Shown here: piece after piece, positions 24,195 to 33,522 of the stretch
Position numbering within the stretch: the first letter of the stretch is position 1
Layout: every line of letters starts with the position of its first letter
Assembly: GCF_009746625.1 (NCBI RefSeq)
Contig: NZ_VWXL01000084.1
Location: 1-64,000, forward strand
From: Caproicibacter fermentans
GTDB lineage: Bacteria; Bacillota; Clostridia; Oscillospirales; Acutalibacteraceae
Reading direction: 5' to 3'
Length of the DNA: 64,000 nucleotides
Notes under the pieces: generated by a model
The model's database searches: none
Seen by the model: the letters and a program-made list of their open reading frames with translations, nothing else
Told to the model about the DNA's origin: nothing
Program-made: the position numbers and the translations under genes

Positions 24195-25137
24195 GGAAGC
24201 GGCCGCCCGCCTGCGAAAGGCGGAGCGGGTGCTGATTTTAAGCCATCAGTTCCCGGACGGCGACACCCTCGGCTGCGCCAGCGCGCTGTGCCGCGGGCTG
24301 CGGCGGATGGGCAAGCGCGCTGCGATTCGCTGCTCCGACCAAATCGGCCCGAAATACGACTTTTTGTTCCGGGGTTTGCCCGACGACGAGTTTGAGCCGG
24401 ACCTTGTCGCGGCGGTGGATATCGCCGACGAAAAGCTGCTGGGCGAACCGCTCGAATCCGAATGGGGCGGAAAAATCGACCTGTGCATCGACCATCACCC
24501 CTCCAACACGCTTTACGCCGCCGAGACCTGCCTGAATCCGAAGGCGGCGGCGACCTGCGAGATCATTTTCGACCTTCTCCGGGAATTGAAGGCGGAGATT
24601 ACCCCGGACATCGCCGCGCCGCTTTACACCGGCATCACGACGGACACCGGCTGCTTCAAGTATATCAACGTGACGCCGCGCACCTACCGTATCGCGGCCG
24701 ATCTGGTGGAAACGGGCATCGACGCGCCGACGATCAACCGCGAGATGTTCGACACCAAAAGCCGCGCGAGGCTCGACATGGAGCGCAGGGTGCTCGATTC
24801 CATCGGGTACGACTGCGGCGGCAGGGTCGCGGTCATTGTCATCTCGCGGCAGATGGTGCGAGAATCCGGCGCGAGGGAGGACGACCTCGACGGCCTTGCG
24901 ACCATCCCGCGCGGGATTGAGGGCGTGATTGTCGGCGTCACCCTCCGCGAGAAAGAGGACGGAGCCTGGAAGGTTTCGCTGCGCGCGCACGACCCCGCCA
25001 ACGCCTCTGAAATCTGTGAAAAGTTCGGCGGCGGCGGGCATAAGGGAGCCGCCGGCTGCACGCTGAATCTGCCGCTTGCAGAAGCGAAGGAACAGATGCT
25101 CCGCGCGGTGCGGGAGTATCTGAAACCGCGGTTATGA
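24181..25137 (+). CDS. nrnA: DHH-family nanoRNase/pAp phosphatase NrnA
   Basis: 318 residues. DHH domain with SHQFPDGDTLGCASAL, AAVDIAD, IDHHPSN and TGITTDTGCF, and DHHA1 domain with FGGGGHKGAAGC. NrnA degrades short oligoribonucleotides and converts pAp to AMP. In its common Firmicute place between rbfA and truB; four-base overlap with truB. Confidence 0.96.
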   Translation: MIGVEEAAARLRKAERVLILSHQFPDGDTLGCASALCRGLRRMGKRAAIRCSDQIGPKYDFLFRGLPDDEFEPDLVAAVDIADEKLLGEPLESEWGGKIDLCIDHHPSNTLYAAETCLNPKAAATCEIIFDLLRELKAEITPDIAAPLYTGITTDTGCFKYINVTPRTYRIAADLVETGIDAPTINREMFDTKSRARLDMERRVLDSIGYDCGGRVAVIVISRQMVRESGAREDDLDGLATIPRGIEGVIVGVTLREKEDGAWKVSLRAHDPANASEICEKFGGGGHKGAAGCTLNLPLAEAKEQMLRAVREYLKPRL

Positions 25138-26033
25138 ACGGAATCCTGATTCTGGACAAGCCCGCCGGCTTTACCTCTTTCGACGCGGTCGCGGTGATGC
25201 GCGGGCTGACGCATGAAAAAAAGATCGGGCACACGGGCACGCTGGACCCGATGGCGACCGGCGTGCTGCCCCTGCTGCTCGGCTGCGCGACGCGCGCGAA
25301 CGCTCTGCTGCCCGACACCGACAAGGAGTACGAGGCGGGTTTCCGGCTGGGAATTGCGACGGATACGCAGGACACGACCGGAAAAACGACCGCCGAAAGC
25401 GACCGGGGCGCGTCCCGCGAAGCGGTGGAGGCGGCGCTCGGGGCGTTCCGCGGCGAGATTCTGCAGGTGCCGCCGATGGTTTCGGCCATCAGTGTCGGCG
25501 GAAAACGCCTTTACGACCTTGCGGGGCAGGGAATCGAAGTGGAGCGCGAGCCGCGTCCGGTCACGATCCGTGAACTGGAGCTGCTGTCCTACGACGAGCC
25601 GTCGCGCAGCGGCACGCTGCGAATCGCCTGTTCCAAGGGAACCTATATCCGCACGCTCTGCGCGGATCTTGGGGAAGCGCTGCATACATACGGCGTGATG
25701 TCATCCCTCCGCCGGACGCGCGCGTCCGGTTTTACGCTGGCGGACAGCGTCACGCTGGACCGGGCAAAGGAACTGGCGGCCGGCGGACGGCTCGCCGAAA
25801 GGCTCTTGCCGGTGGAGTCGCTGTTTTCAGGGATGCCGGCGGTCTCCGTTTCACCGGCGCAGGCGGCCCGCTTTCAAAACGGCGGGGCGCTGGACCTCGA
25901 AAGAACGGCGCTGCGGCGCGCACTGCCGGCGGAGGACGCCGTTTTCCGCGTGCAGGGGCCGGACGGGGCCTTTCTCGGCCTGGGCCGGGCGTCGGCCGGC
26001 CAGCTGCGCGTGCTGCGCCTGTTTCGGCGCTGA
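25134..26033 (+). CDS. truB: tRNA pseudouridine(55) synthase TruB
   Basis: 299 residues. LDKPAGFTSFDAVAVM, GHTGTLDPMATGVLPLLLG with the catalytic Asp, and KGTYIRTLCADLG. Makes pseudouridine 55 in the T-loop of tRNAs. Starts at the ATG overlapping the nrnA stop. Confidence 0.97.
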   Translation: MNGILILDKPAGFTSFDAVAVMRGLTHEKKIGHTGTLDPMATGVLPLLLGCATRANALLPDTDKEYEAGFRLGIATDTQDTTGKTTAESDRGASREAVEAALGAFRGEILQVPPMVSAISVGGKRLYDLAGQGIEVEREPRPVTIRELELLSYDEPSRSGTLRIACSKGTYIRTLCADLGEALHTYGVMSSLRRTRASGFTLADSVTLDRAKELAAGGRLAERLLPVESLFSGMPAVSVSPAQAARFQNGGALDLERTALRRALPAEDAVFRVQGPDGAFLGLGRASAGQLRVLRLFRR

Positions 26034-26064
26034 ATAAAGAGTTTCATTTTGGAGAAATATAAGC

Positions 26065-26994
26065 ATGGATGTTTTTAGAACACTGATACCCTCCCGGGGG
26101 GAAAGCGCCGTGGCGCTGGGGAATTTCGACGGGCTGCACATCGGGCACCGGAAGGTGGTTTCCCTGGCCTGCGGCGGCGCGGCGGAAGGACTGCTGCCGA
26201 CCGTGCTTACCTTCGCGGAAAATCCGCGGATGGATTTGGGCGGCGGCGCCGGGGGCCGGCTGCTTTCGCAGGAGGATAAAATCGCCCTGCTGAAGGAAAT
26301 GGGCGTAAAGCAGCTGTATATTCTGGAATTCCACACGGTCAAGGATCTGACGGCGGAGGAATTCGTGGAGCAGGTTCTGGTCGGCTGCCTGAAGGCAAAA
26401 AAAGCCTGCTGCGGGTTTAACTTTACGTTTGGGCGCGGCGGCAGGGCCGACAGCGCGGCGCTTTCCTCCCTGTGCGGGGAGCGCGGCGTCGGCGTGTCGG
26501 TCGCGCAGGCCGTGCTGGTGGACGGAACGCCCGTCAGCTCCACGCGGATCCGCGGGCTGATCGAAAGCGGGCGCGTCGACGACGCGGCCCGGCTGCTGGG
26601 CCGCCCGTTCGGTTACCGGATGCCCGTCCGGCACGGAAGAAGGCTGGGGCATTCGCTCGGAACCCCGACCTTGAACCAGGAGCTGCCGGAGGGGTTTGTA
26701 CGGCCGAAGTTCGGCGTTTACGCTTCTAGGGTTTCGGTCGGGGAGGAAAGCCATCTGGGCGTAACCAACGTGGGGGTCAGGCCGACGGTCGGCTCCGACC
26801 GGCCTCTTTCGGAAACCTGGATGCCGGAGTACCGGGGCGGCGAACTGTACGGAAGCTCCGTTCGCGTGGAGCTGCTCCGCTTTCTGCGCCCGGAACAGCG
26901 GTTTTCCACGCTGGAGGAGCTGCGGCGCGCCATAAAGCGCGACGGCGCACGGGCGGGGGAGTATTACCGCAGACCGCTGCATACGGCGGAGTGA
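26065..26994 (+). CDS. ribF: Bifunctional riboflavin kinase/FAD synthetase
   Basis: 309 residues. The N-terminal FAD synthetase nucleotidyl-transferase has LGNFDGLHIGHRKVV and VSSTRIRGLIESGRVDDA; the C-terminal kinase has RLGHSLGTPTLN (P-loop-like), FGVYASRV and NVGVRPTVG. Produces FMN and FAD from riboflavin. Ends the translation cluster; rpsO has its own promoter. Confidence 0.97.
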   Translation: MDVFRTLIPSRGESAVALGNFDGLHIGHRKVVSLACGGAAEGLLPTVLTFAENPRMDLGGGAGGRLLSQEDKIALLKEMGVKQLYILEFHTVKDLTAEEFVEQVLVGCLKAKKACCGFNFTFGRGGRADSAALSSLCGERGVGVSVAQAVLVDGTPVSSTRIRGLIESGRVDDAARLLGRPFGYRMPVRHGRRLGHSLGTPTLNQELPEGFVRPKFGVYASRVSVGEESHLGVTNVGVRPTVGSDRPLSETWMPEYRGGELYGSSVRVELLRFLRPEQRFSTLEELRRAIKRDGARAGEYYRRPLHTAE

Positions 26995-27002
26995 TTTTTT
27001 GA

Positions 27003-27031
27003 TTTACAAATAAGTGACGCTGTGTTATAAT
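27003..27031 (+). promoter_or_regulatory. rpsO promoter
   Basis: TTTACA at 27003-27008, a 17-base spacer, TATAAT at 27026-27031. Confidence 0.75.
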
Positions 27032-27140
27032 AAAAAACCATGGAACCCCTTTCCCGGATCAGGGGAAACGCCCCGTGTGCGGGGATTTCACCGGCCCTGT
27101 TCTGAGAATGCGGGAAATTTATAAAAAGGTGGAACAGGAA

Positions 27141-27404
27141 ATGCTGAAAGAAGAAAAGACCGAAATTATCAAGCAGTATGCGCTGCACGAGGGAGACACC
27201 GGCTCGCCGGAGGTTCAGATTGCGATTCTCACCAACAGAATCAACGCGCTGACCGAGCATCTGAAGGCCCACAAAAAGGATCACCATTCCCGCCGCGGAC
27301 TTTTGAAAATGGTCGGCCAGAGAAGAAATATGCTCAATTACCTGATGAAGAGCGATATTACCCGGTATCGTGTCATCATTGAAAAATTGGGAATCCGCAA
27401 ATAA
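27141..27404 (+). CDS. rpsO: 30S ribosomal protein S15
   Basis: 87 residues. [51 protein letters not shown] and the [12 protein letters not shown] end are diagnostic. S15 binds the central domain of 16S rRNA and organises it. The leader of about 110 bases can fold (AACCCCTTTCC/CAGGGGAAA near 27040-27070), a possible autoregulatory site. An upstream in-frame ATG adds unrelated residues and was not used. Confidence 0.97.
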   Translation: MLKEEKTEIIKQYALHEGDTGSPEVQIAILTNRINALTEHLKAHKKDHHSRRGLLKMVGQRRNMLNYLMKSDITRYRVIIEKLGIRK

Positions 27405-27417
27405 TTTAGAAATCCAG

Positions 27418-27448
27418 GGCAGGCGGTTCTTGTTACCGCCTGCCTTTA
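27418..27448 (+). terminator. Hairpin after rpsO
   Basis: GGCAGGCGGT, a seven-base loop, ACCGCCTGCC, then TTTAGG. The T tract is weak, so some read-through into pnp is likely. Confidence 0.65.
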
Positions 27449-27593
27449 GGCTATTTATGAGATTTCTCCGGAAAGTGGCAAACACGGGAATTTAGCAGTG
27501 AAACGGACGCCCGGCGCGGTCGGCGGGGCGCCGGTTTTATTGCTAAATCAGCCGTACCCGCCCTCCGGAGCAGAAACGGAGGAGAATTCATTC

Positions 27594-29801
27594 ATGTTTG
27601 AAAAATTCAAAGTGTACAAAACGGATTTTGCCGGCAGGCCGCTTGTGGTGGAAACCGGCAAGATGGCACAGCTTGCGAACGGCGAGTGCCTGGTGCGCTA
27701 CGGCGAAACGGTGGTTCATGTGGCGGCCACGGCTTCCGCAAAGCCCCGCGACGGCGTGGACTTTTTCCCGCTTTCCGTCGATTTTGAGGAAAAGCTCTAT
27801 TCCGTCGGCAGGATTCCGGGCTCTTACATCAAGCGCGAAGGCCGCCCGACCGACAAGGCGATTCTGACTTCCCGCGTGATCGACCGCCCGATCCGCCCGC
27901 TGTTCCCGAAGGACATGCGCAACGACGTTTCGGTCGTCTGCACCGTGATGAGCGTCGACCATGACTGCCAGCCGGAAATCGCCGCGATGGTCGGCACATC
28001 CATCGCCCTCAGCATTTCGGACATCCCGTGGAACGGCCCGATTTCCGGCGTTTCCGTCGGGTATGTGGACGGGGAGTTCGTCATCAACCCGAACAGCGAG
28101 CAGAGAAAGAGTTCCAAGATGGCCGTGACGGTCGCTTCGACCGCCGACCGCATTGCCATGATCGAGGCGGGCGCCGAGGAGATTCCGGACGACGTGATGT
28201 ACAACGGGATTATGGCCGGGCACAAGGCGAACCAGGCGATCATCGAGTTTATCAATTCCATCAAGGCGGAAATCGGCAAGCCGAAATTCTCCTACCCCAG
28301 CAACGAACCGGACGAGGACATGCTCGAGGCGGTCAAGGACTTTGCGATCGACGACGTCCGCGCCGCGCTCGACACCGACGACAAGAACGTCCGCGACCAG
28401 CGGCTGCAGCCTGTCTATGAAAAGGTTCATGAAAGATTCGACCCGATCTACCCCGACCAGCAGGCGAAGATCGACGAGTGCATGTATAAGACGCAGAAAT
28501 ATGTGGTGCGACGCTGGCTTTTGGACGAGCAAAAGCGCGTCGACGGCCGTAAAATGGACGACATCCGCCCGCTTTCCGCGGAAGTCGGCCTTCTGCCCCG
28601 CGTTCACGGCTCCGGCATGTTTACCCGCGGCCAGACGCAGGTGCTCACCGTCGCTACGCTCGGCCCCATGAGCGACGAGCAGACGTTCGACAGCATCGAC
28701 GAACAGGAAACGAAGCGTTATATCCACCAGTATAACATGCCGTCCTATTCCGTCGGCGAAACCAAGCCCAGCCGCGGTCCGGGCCGGCGCGAGATCGGCC
28801 ACGGCGCCCTTGCCGAGCGCGCGCTGCTGCCGGTGATTCCGTCCGTCGACGAATTCCCGTATACCATGCGCCTTGTTTCGGAGGTCCTTTCGTCCAACGG
28901 CTCCACCTCGCAGGCATCCATCTGCGGCTCCACGCTGGCGCTGATGGACGCGGGCGTCCCGATCAAATCGCCGGTCGCGGGCATTTCCTGCGGACTGATT
29001 ACCGAGGGCGACCGCTGGATGACCATGGTGGACATTCAGGGCGTTGAGGATTTCTTCGGCGACATGGACTTCAAGGTCGCCGGAACGCACGCGGGCATCA
29101 CGGCGATCCAGATGGATTTGAAAATCAACGGCCTGACGCCGGACATGGTGAGAGAGGCTCTGTATAAGACCCATAAAGCCAGGGATTATATCATCGACGA
29201 CGTGATGCTCAAAGCGATTCCGGAACCCCGCAAAGAGCTTTCCAAATACGCGCCGAAGATGCTTTCCATTTCGATTCCGCTCGAAAAGATCCGCGAGGTC
29301 ATCGGTTCCGGCGGAAAGGTGATCCAGAAGATCTGCGCCGAATGCGACGTTAAGGTGGATGTGGAGGAAGACGGGCATGTGTATGTTTCCGGCATTGACC
29401 TCGACAACTGCAAGCGGGCGATCAGCATAATTGATACGATCGCGAACGACCCGGAGCCGGGTTCCATCTATAACGGAAAGGTAACCCGGCTGATGGATTT
29501 CGGCGCGTTTGTTGAAATCGCGCCCGGCAAGGAAGGCCTGGTGCATATCTCCCAGCTGGATGTCAAGCGGGTGGAAAAGGTGACGGACGTCGTCAATATC
29601 GGCGACGCGGTCATGGTCAAGGTGCTGAATATCGATGAAAAGGGAAGGCTGAATCTTTCCCGGCGCGACGCTTTGATCGAGGTGGAGGGTCTGGTTCCCG
29701 AAAATGATCCGGAGCCCCGCCCGTTCCGCAGGCCGGCCCCGCGGCGCGACGACCGCGGCCACTCCGGCTCGAAACCGAATTACGGAAAACCAAGGCAATA
29801 A
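27594..29801 (+). CDS. pnp: Polynucleotide phosphorylase
   Basis: 735 residues. Two RNase PH cores separated by an alpha-helical domain (with GREIGHGALAERAL and SEVLSSNGSTSQASICG in the second), a KH domain (KIREVIGSGGKVIQKICAEC, about 555-610) and an S1 domain (GKVTRLMDFGAFVEIAPGKE, about 622-690). Degrades RNA 3' to 5' phosphorolytically. Start ATG at 27594 follows GGAGGAG; the upstream ATG at 27498 is not used since it would add about 32 unrelated residues. The rpsO-pnp order is standard. Confidence 0.97.
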   Translation: MFEKFKVYKTDFAGRPLVVETGKMAQLANGECLVRYGETVVHVAATASAKPRDGVDFFPLSVDFEEKLYSVGRIPGSYIKREGRPTDKAILTSRVIDRPIRPLFPKDMRNDVSVVCTVMSVDHDCQPEIAAMVGTSIALSISDIPWNGPISGVSVGYVDGEFVINPNSEQRKSSKMAVTVASTADRIAMIEAGAEEIPDDVMYNGIMAGHKANQAIIEFINSIKAEIGKPKFSYPSNEPDEDMLEAVKDFAIDDVRAALDTDDKNVRDQRLQPVYEKVHERFDPIYPDQQAKIDECMYKTQKYVVRRWLLDEQKRVDGRKMDDIRPLSAEVGLLPRVHGSGMFTRGQTQVLTVATLGPMSDEQTFDSIDEQETKRYIHQYNMPSYSVGETKPSRGPGRREIGHGALAERALLPVIPSVDEFPYTMRLVSEVLSSNGSTSQASICGSTLALMDAGVPIKSPVAGISCGLITEGDRWMTMVDIQGVEDFFGDMDFKVAGTHAGITAIQMDLKINGLTPDMVREALYKTHKARDYIIDDVMLKAIPEPRKELSKYAPKMLSISIPLEKIREVIGSGGKVIQKICAECDVKVDVEEDGHVYVSGIDLDNCKRAISIIDTIANDPEPGSIYNGKVTRLMDFGAFVEIAPGKEGLVHISQLDVKRVEKVTDVVNIGDAVMVKVLNIDEKGRLNLSRRDALIEVEGLVPENDPEPRPFRRPAPRRDDRGHSGSKPNYGKPRQ

Positions 29802-29813
29802 AATTAAACGGAT

Positions 29814-29842
29814 AAAAAGCGCAGTCAAAGGCTGCGCTTTTT
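29814..29842. terminator. Bidirectional terminator between pnp and the XRE gene
   Basis: AAAAAGCGCAG, a seven-base loop, CTGCGCTTTTT. A and T runs on both sides suit both convergent genes. Confidence 0.85.
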
Positions 29843-29845
29843 ATA

Positions 29846-30160
29846 CTATTTCATGACAGTCATGCTTTTTTTATTCAGGTTCTTGAATTCCTTCAGCAGG
29901 ATTTTGAGAATTTCCTCCTGGTTCATCGTCAGCCCGTCGATCTGTATCAGTTTTCGGTTTTCCAGCCCGAGAATGTAGTCGGCGGAAGCACCGTAAAGGA
30001 TGGATAGTTTGACCAGAACTTCTAAGGATGGGGTTTTAATGTTATTTTCATAGCCACTGATCGTGGTTTTGGAAAGATTCAGGCGCTTTGCCACCTGAGT
30101 TTGGGTTAGATTTTTGCTTTCCCGCAGCTCGCGAAGACGATAGCCAAAATCAAAAATCAT
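29846..30160 (-). CDS. XRE-family transcriptional regulator
   Basis: 104 residues. Residues 5-60 form a Cro/C1-type helix-turn-helix (LTQTQVAKRLNLSKTTISGY), with a short C-terminal tail. The ATG at 30160 follows AAGGAGCT; a longer frame upstream has no site. Both the gene and its upstream region are clearly more AT-rich than the neighbourhood, a hint of acquisition. A dyad (30181-30203) sits about 20 bases upstream of its start, suggesting autorepression. Target genes unknown. Confidence 0.88.
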   Translation of the reverse strand: MIFDFGYRLRELRESKNLTQTQVAKRLNLSKTTISGYENNIKTPSLEVLVKLSILYGASADYILGLENRKLIQIDGLTMNQEEILKILLKEFKNLNKKSMTVMK

Positions 30161-30180
30161 AATATCAGCTCCTTGACATG

Positions 30181-30203
30181 AGTTTACTCGATAATTGTAC
30201 ACT
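30181..30203. promoter_or_regulatory. Dyad operator candidate for the XRE regulator
   Basis: AGTTTAC, nine bases, GTACACT: an AGTnTAC/GTAnACT dyad 20 bases upstream of the XRE start. An extra AGTGTAT half-site occurs near 30219. Confidence 0.5.
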
Positions 30204-30323
30204 TTAAGAGAACAATTCAGTGTATCTATTAACCACAGAGTGAATTTTTGCTTAAATGTAATAAAAAATATTTTAGATTGATTGCGGGTTCCATATTGTG
30301 CAATGCCATTTTTGTAAAACCTG

Positions 30324-30352
30324 TTCAATCCAGTACAAAATTATGATATAAT
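30324..30352 (+). promoter_or_regulatory. proBA promoter with extended -10
   Basis: TTCAAT at 30324-30329, a 17-base spacer, TATAAT at 30347-30352 preceded by TGA (extended -10). Confidence 0.75.
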
Positions 30353-30371
30353 CGGAGCGAAAAGGAAGGGA

Positions 30372-31187
30372 GTGGAAAGCGGAGCCATGTCCTCTGTTAC
30401 ACAGGCAAAGCGGATCGTCGTTAAGGTTGGGACTTCCACGCTGACCTATGAAAACGGAAAGCTGAATCTGCGCAGGATTGAGCGCCTCTGCAAGGTTTTA
30501 AGCGACCTGCAGAACTCCGGAAGGGAAATGGTGCTGGTCACCAGCGGCGCGATCGGCGTCGGCGTCGGCAAACTCGGCCTGCGGGAACGCCCGCGGGAAA
30601 CCGAAAAGCGGCAGGCGGTGGCGGCGGTCGGCCAGTGCGAGCTGATGTTCATCTATGATAAATTTTTCGGCGAGTATAACCGCACGGTCGCACAGGTCCT
30701 TTTGACCGGCGACGTGATAGCGAGCGAAAACACGCGCAAAAACACAGAAAATACATTTCAGGAACTGATCGGGATGGACATTATCCCGGTGGTCAATGAA
30801 AACGATACCGTGGTTGTGGATGAGCTGGTGGGAAACCAGATCGGCGACAACGACACGCTGTCGGCGATCGTGGCCCGGCTGATCGGAGCGGACCTTTTGA
30901 TTCTTCTGACCGACATCGACGGGCTTTATGACGACAACCCGTCGGTAAATCCGAACGCAAGCCGAATTCCGGTTGTGCCGCAGGTGACGGACGAGATCCG
31001 CGCCTTGGCGGGCGGGGCGGGTTCCAGGCGCGGAACCGGCGGAATGCGCACCAAGGTGGACGCCGCCGATTTCGTCAATCAGGCGGGGATTCCCTGCTGC
31101 ATTATGAGCGGCGCTTACCCCGAAAAGCTGTACGACCTGTTTGAGGGAGCGCAAATTGGGACAGTTTTCGGAAGAAAAAACGGTTAG
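30372..31187 (+). CDS. proB: Glutamate 5-kinase
   Basis: 271 residues, the short form without a PUA domain. First step of proline synthesis, phosphorylating glutamate. Seen: VVKVGTSTLT, LVTSGAIGVG, NENDTVV and GTGGMRTKVDAA. GTG at 30372 fits AAAGGA five bases upstream; the ATG at 30387 is an alternative. 47 bases upstream of proA. Confidence 0.96.
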   Translation: MESGAMSSVTQAKRIVVKVGTSTLTYENGKLNLRRIERLCKVLSDLQNSGREMVLVTSGAIGVGVGKLGLRERPRETEKRQAVAAVGQCELMFIYDKFFGEYNRTVAQVLLTGDVIASENTRKNTENTFQELIGMDIIPVVNENDTVVVDELVGNQIGDNDTLSAIVARLIGADLLILLTDIDGLYDDNPSVNPNASRIPVVPQVTDEIRALAGGAGSRRGTGGMRTKVDAADFVNQAGIPCCIMSGAYPEKLYDLFEGAQIGTVFGRKNG

Positions 31188-31234
31188 AATAAAGGAAAGA
31201 TCACAGAGCGCCGTCAGGCGCGAAGGAGAAGACA

Positions 31235-32479
31235 ATGACTGCTTTGCAGGAAATGGGAAGAAGGGCGAAAGCCGCCGCCCGCGAGCTTGCCGCCGCCGGG
31301 GAGCTGAGGCAAAAGGCGCTTTTCGCCATGGCCGGGGCTGTGGAGGATTCCAAGCAGGAGATTCTTTCCGCCAACCGGCTGGATCTTGATCAGGCGGAGC
31401 GGGACGGGATGAGCGCGCCGCTGATGGACCGGCTGGCCCTGTCGCCGGACCGGGTCCGGGGCATGGCGGACGGCATTCGCTCGGTCGCGGCGCAGGCCGA
31501 CCCGGTCGGGCAGGTGGTGTCAGGCTTTCTTCGCCCGAACGGGCTGAAAATCGAAAAGGTACGCGTCCCGATCGGCGTGATCGGCATGATTTACGAAGCC
31601 CGCCCGAATGTGACGGCGGACGCGGCGGCGCTTTGCCTGAAGGCCGGCAACGCGGTCATCCTCCGCGGCGGAAAAGAAGCCTTGCGCTCCAATGAAGCAA
31701 TCGCCGGCGCAATGCGCGGCGCGCTGGAAGCCTGCGGCCTGAATCCCGACTGTGTTCAGCTGGTGGGCGACACCTCCCGCGCCTCCGCGGTGGAAATGAT
31801 GCGGCTCACCGGGTATCTCGACGTTCTGATTCCGCGCGGCGGGCAGGGGCTGATCCGTTCGGTTGTGGAAAACTCGCGCGTCCCCGTCATCCAGACGGGC
31901 GCCGGGAACTGCCATGTGTACGTGGATAATTCCGCGGACGTCGGCATGGCGGCGGAGATTATCTTCAACGCCAAAACTTCCCGGCCCTCCGTCTGCAACG
32001 CGATCGAAACTATTCTGGTTCACCGGGAGATTGCACAGCGGGCGCTTCCGGCCATTCAAAAGAGGCTGGACGAAAAGCATGTGGAGCTGCGCGGGTGCGA
32101 ACGAACCAGGGCGATTCTGGGAGACGGCGTCGTTCCCGCGACGGAGGACGACTGGGCCGCCGAGTATCTGGATTACATCCTCGCCGTTCGGGTGGTCGAC
32201 AGTATGGACGAGGCGATCCGCCATATCGCCCGCTATTCGACCGGACACAGCGAGGTCATTGTGACCGACAGCTACGAAAACGCCAGACGGTTTACCGCAG
32301 CCGTGGATGCGGCCGCGGTTTACGTCAACGCTTCCACGCGGTTTACCGACGGGGGCGAGTTCGGGCTTGGGGCGGAGATCGGAATCTCCACCCAGAAGCT
32401 GCACGCCCGCGGCCCCATGGGCGCTTTTGAGCTGACTTCCTATAAATTTATTGTGACCGGCAGCGGGCAGATTCGTTAG
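31235..32479 (+). CDS. proA: Gamma-glutamyl phosphate reductase
   Basis: 414 residues of the aldehyde-dehydrogenase fold. Reduces glutamyl 5-phosphate to the semialdehyde, second step of proline synthesis. PIGVIGMIYEARPNVT and the catalytic cysteine in KTSRPSVCNAIET are clear. Second gene of proBA, after CGAAGGAGAAG. Confidence 0.97.
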   Translation: MTALQEMGRRAKAAARELAAAGELRQKALFAMAGAVEDSKQEILSANRLDLDQAERDGMSAPLMDRLALSPDRVRGMADGIRSVAAQADPVGQVVSGFLRPNGLKIEKVRVPIGVIGMIYEARPNVTADAAALCLKAGNAVILRGGKEALRSNEAIAGAMRGALEACGLNPDCVQLVGDTSRASAVEMMRLTGYLDVLIPRGGQGLIRSVVENSRVPVIQTGAGNCHVYVDNSADVGMAAEIIFNAKTSRPSVCNAIETILVHREIAQRALPAIQKRLDEKHVELRGCERTRAILGDGVVPATEDDWAAEYLDYILAVRVVDSMDEAIRHIARYSTGHSEVIVTDSYENARRFTAAVDAAAVYVNASTRFTDGGEFGLGAEIGISTQKLHARGPMGAFELTSYKFIVTGSGQIR

Positions 32480-32496
32480 AAAGAGGGTGGAATCCC

Positions 32497-33450
32497 ATGG
32501 AAAAAAATAAGAAAGAGCAAGGTCCGGAATCCTACTCCGCGGATTACCGCTCATCCTTTGCGGGCGGAGAAAAAAAGGCTCCGCCGCCAAAGAAAAGCCG
32601 CCGGCCTCCTTCCGCGCACGGCACCGTGCCGGAACCCTCCCCCGCGCGGCGCGCCAGACTGGAAAACGACACGGAAATCGATGATTTTCTGCCGGAGAAC
32701 GACACCATCGACGACGAACGGCTGCTGACCAAATGGGACGACGGCATGGGCGCGCAGACACCGGAAAAACCGAGGCCGAAACGGAGCGGCCGCAACCGTT
32801 ACGGAATCTTTGTCGGATCGCTGGTTCTGATTCTGGCGCTGGTCGGCGTCGGATTTCTTGCGACGGAGATCGGAACCAAAATCCATTCCGCTTTGACGGA
32901 CGACAGCAAGCTGCGCGCGTACGACCAGTTCCTGACGGTAGCCGTCGCGCAGGACCCGCAGCCGTTTTCCTCGCCGGAGGAGGCGGACCCGGATTTCGTG
33001 CTGAACGCTTCCCTGTGGCAGTGCATGACCAGCGACAGCGCGTCGGGCTACACCGATTACGACGACGCGGGCAGAACGCTTGTCCCGCTCGGCGATGTGG
33101 CGGACGCCTGCCACCAGCTGTTCGGGCCAAACTGCCAGCTGCAGCCGAAGAATCCCACGGAAGAAACCTTCTATGAATATGATTCCCAGAACGCGCAGTT
33201 CCATGTGGCCCTGTATTCGCTTGACAGCACTTATACCCCATATACCGAAGAGGCGAGGAAAAAGGACGACATGGTGCTTCTTCGGGTTGGGTACGTCGCG
33301 CCCAGCGACGAAACCCGGGCGCAGTCGTCGGGCCCGGCCTCTTCCAATGTGACGCCGAAACCCGTAAAACACATGGAATACGACCTGAAGATGGACCCAA
33401 CGACGCAGCAGCAGTATATTTACGCGGTCAAGGCGCTGCCGGAGACATGA
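32497..33450 (+). CDS. Single-pass membrane protein, unknown
   Basis: 317 residues. Residues 1-100 are charged and proline-rich (probably disordered and cytosolic), one membrane segment lies at about 105-125 (YGIFVGSLVLILALVGVGFL), and the rest is outside, with the ordered patches QCMTSDSASGYTDYDD and HMEYDLKMDPTTQQQYIYAV. AAGAGGGTGG precedes the ATG. It starts 17 bases after proA and may be cotranscribed. I do not recognise the family. Confidence 0.7.
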   Translation: MEKNKKEQGPESYSADYRSSFAGGEKKAPPPKKSRRPPSAHGTVPEPSPARRARLENDTEIDDFLPENDTIDDERLLTKWDDGMGAQTPEKPRPKRSGRNRYGIFVGSLVLILALVGVGFLATEIGTKIHSALTDDSKLRAYDQFLTVAVAQDPQPFSSPEEADPDFVLNASLWQCMTSDSASGYTDYDDAGRTLVPLGDVADACHQLFGPNCQLQPKNPTEETFYEYDSQNAQFHVALYSLDSTYTPYTEEARKKDDMVLLRVGYVAPSDETRAQSSGPASSNVTPKPVKHMEYDLKMDPTTQQQYIYAVKALPET

Positions 33451-33522
33451 AAAAACCGGGCGGGGCTTCCCGTTTAGGCCCGTCGGCCCGGGGATCCCTG
33501 CCCGGGGAGTGATGCGCAGCGG

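Noticed and set aside
27588-29828. 746-codon minus-strand open frame
   Set aside because: Shadow of pnp in GC-rich codon usage; no family text and no ribosome binding site.
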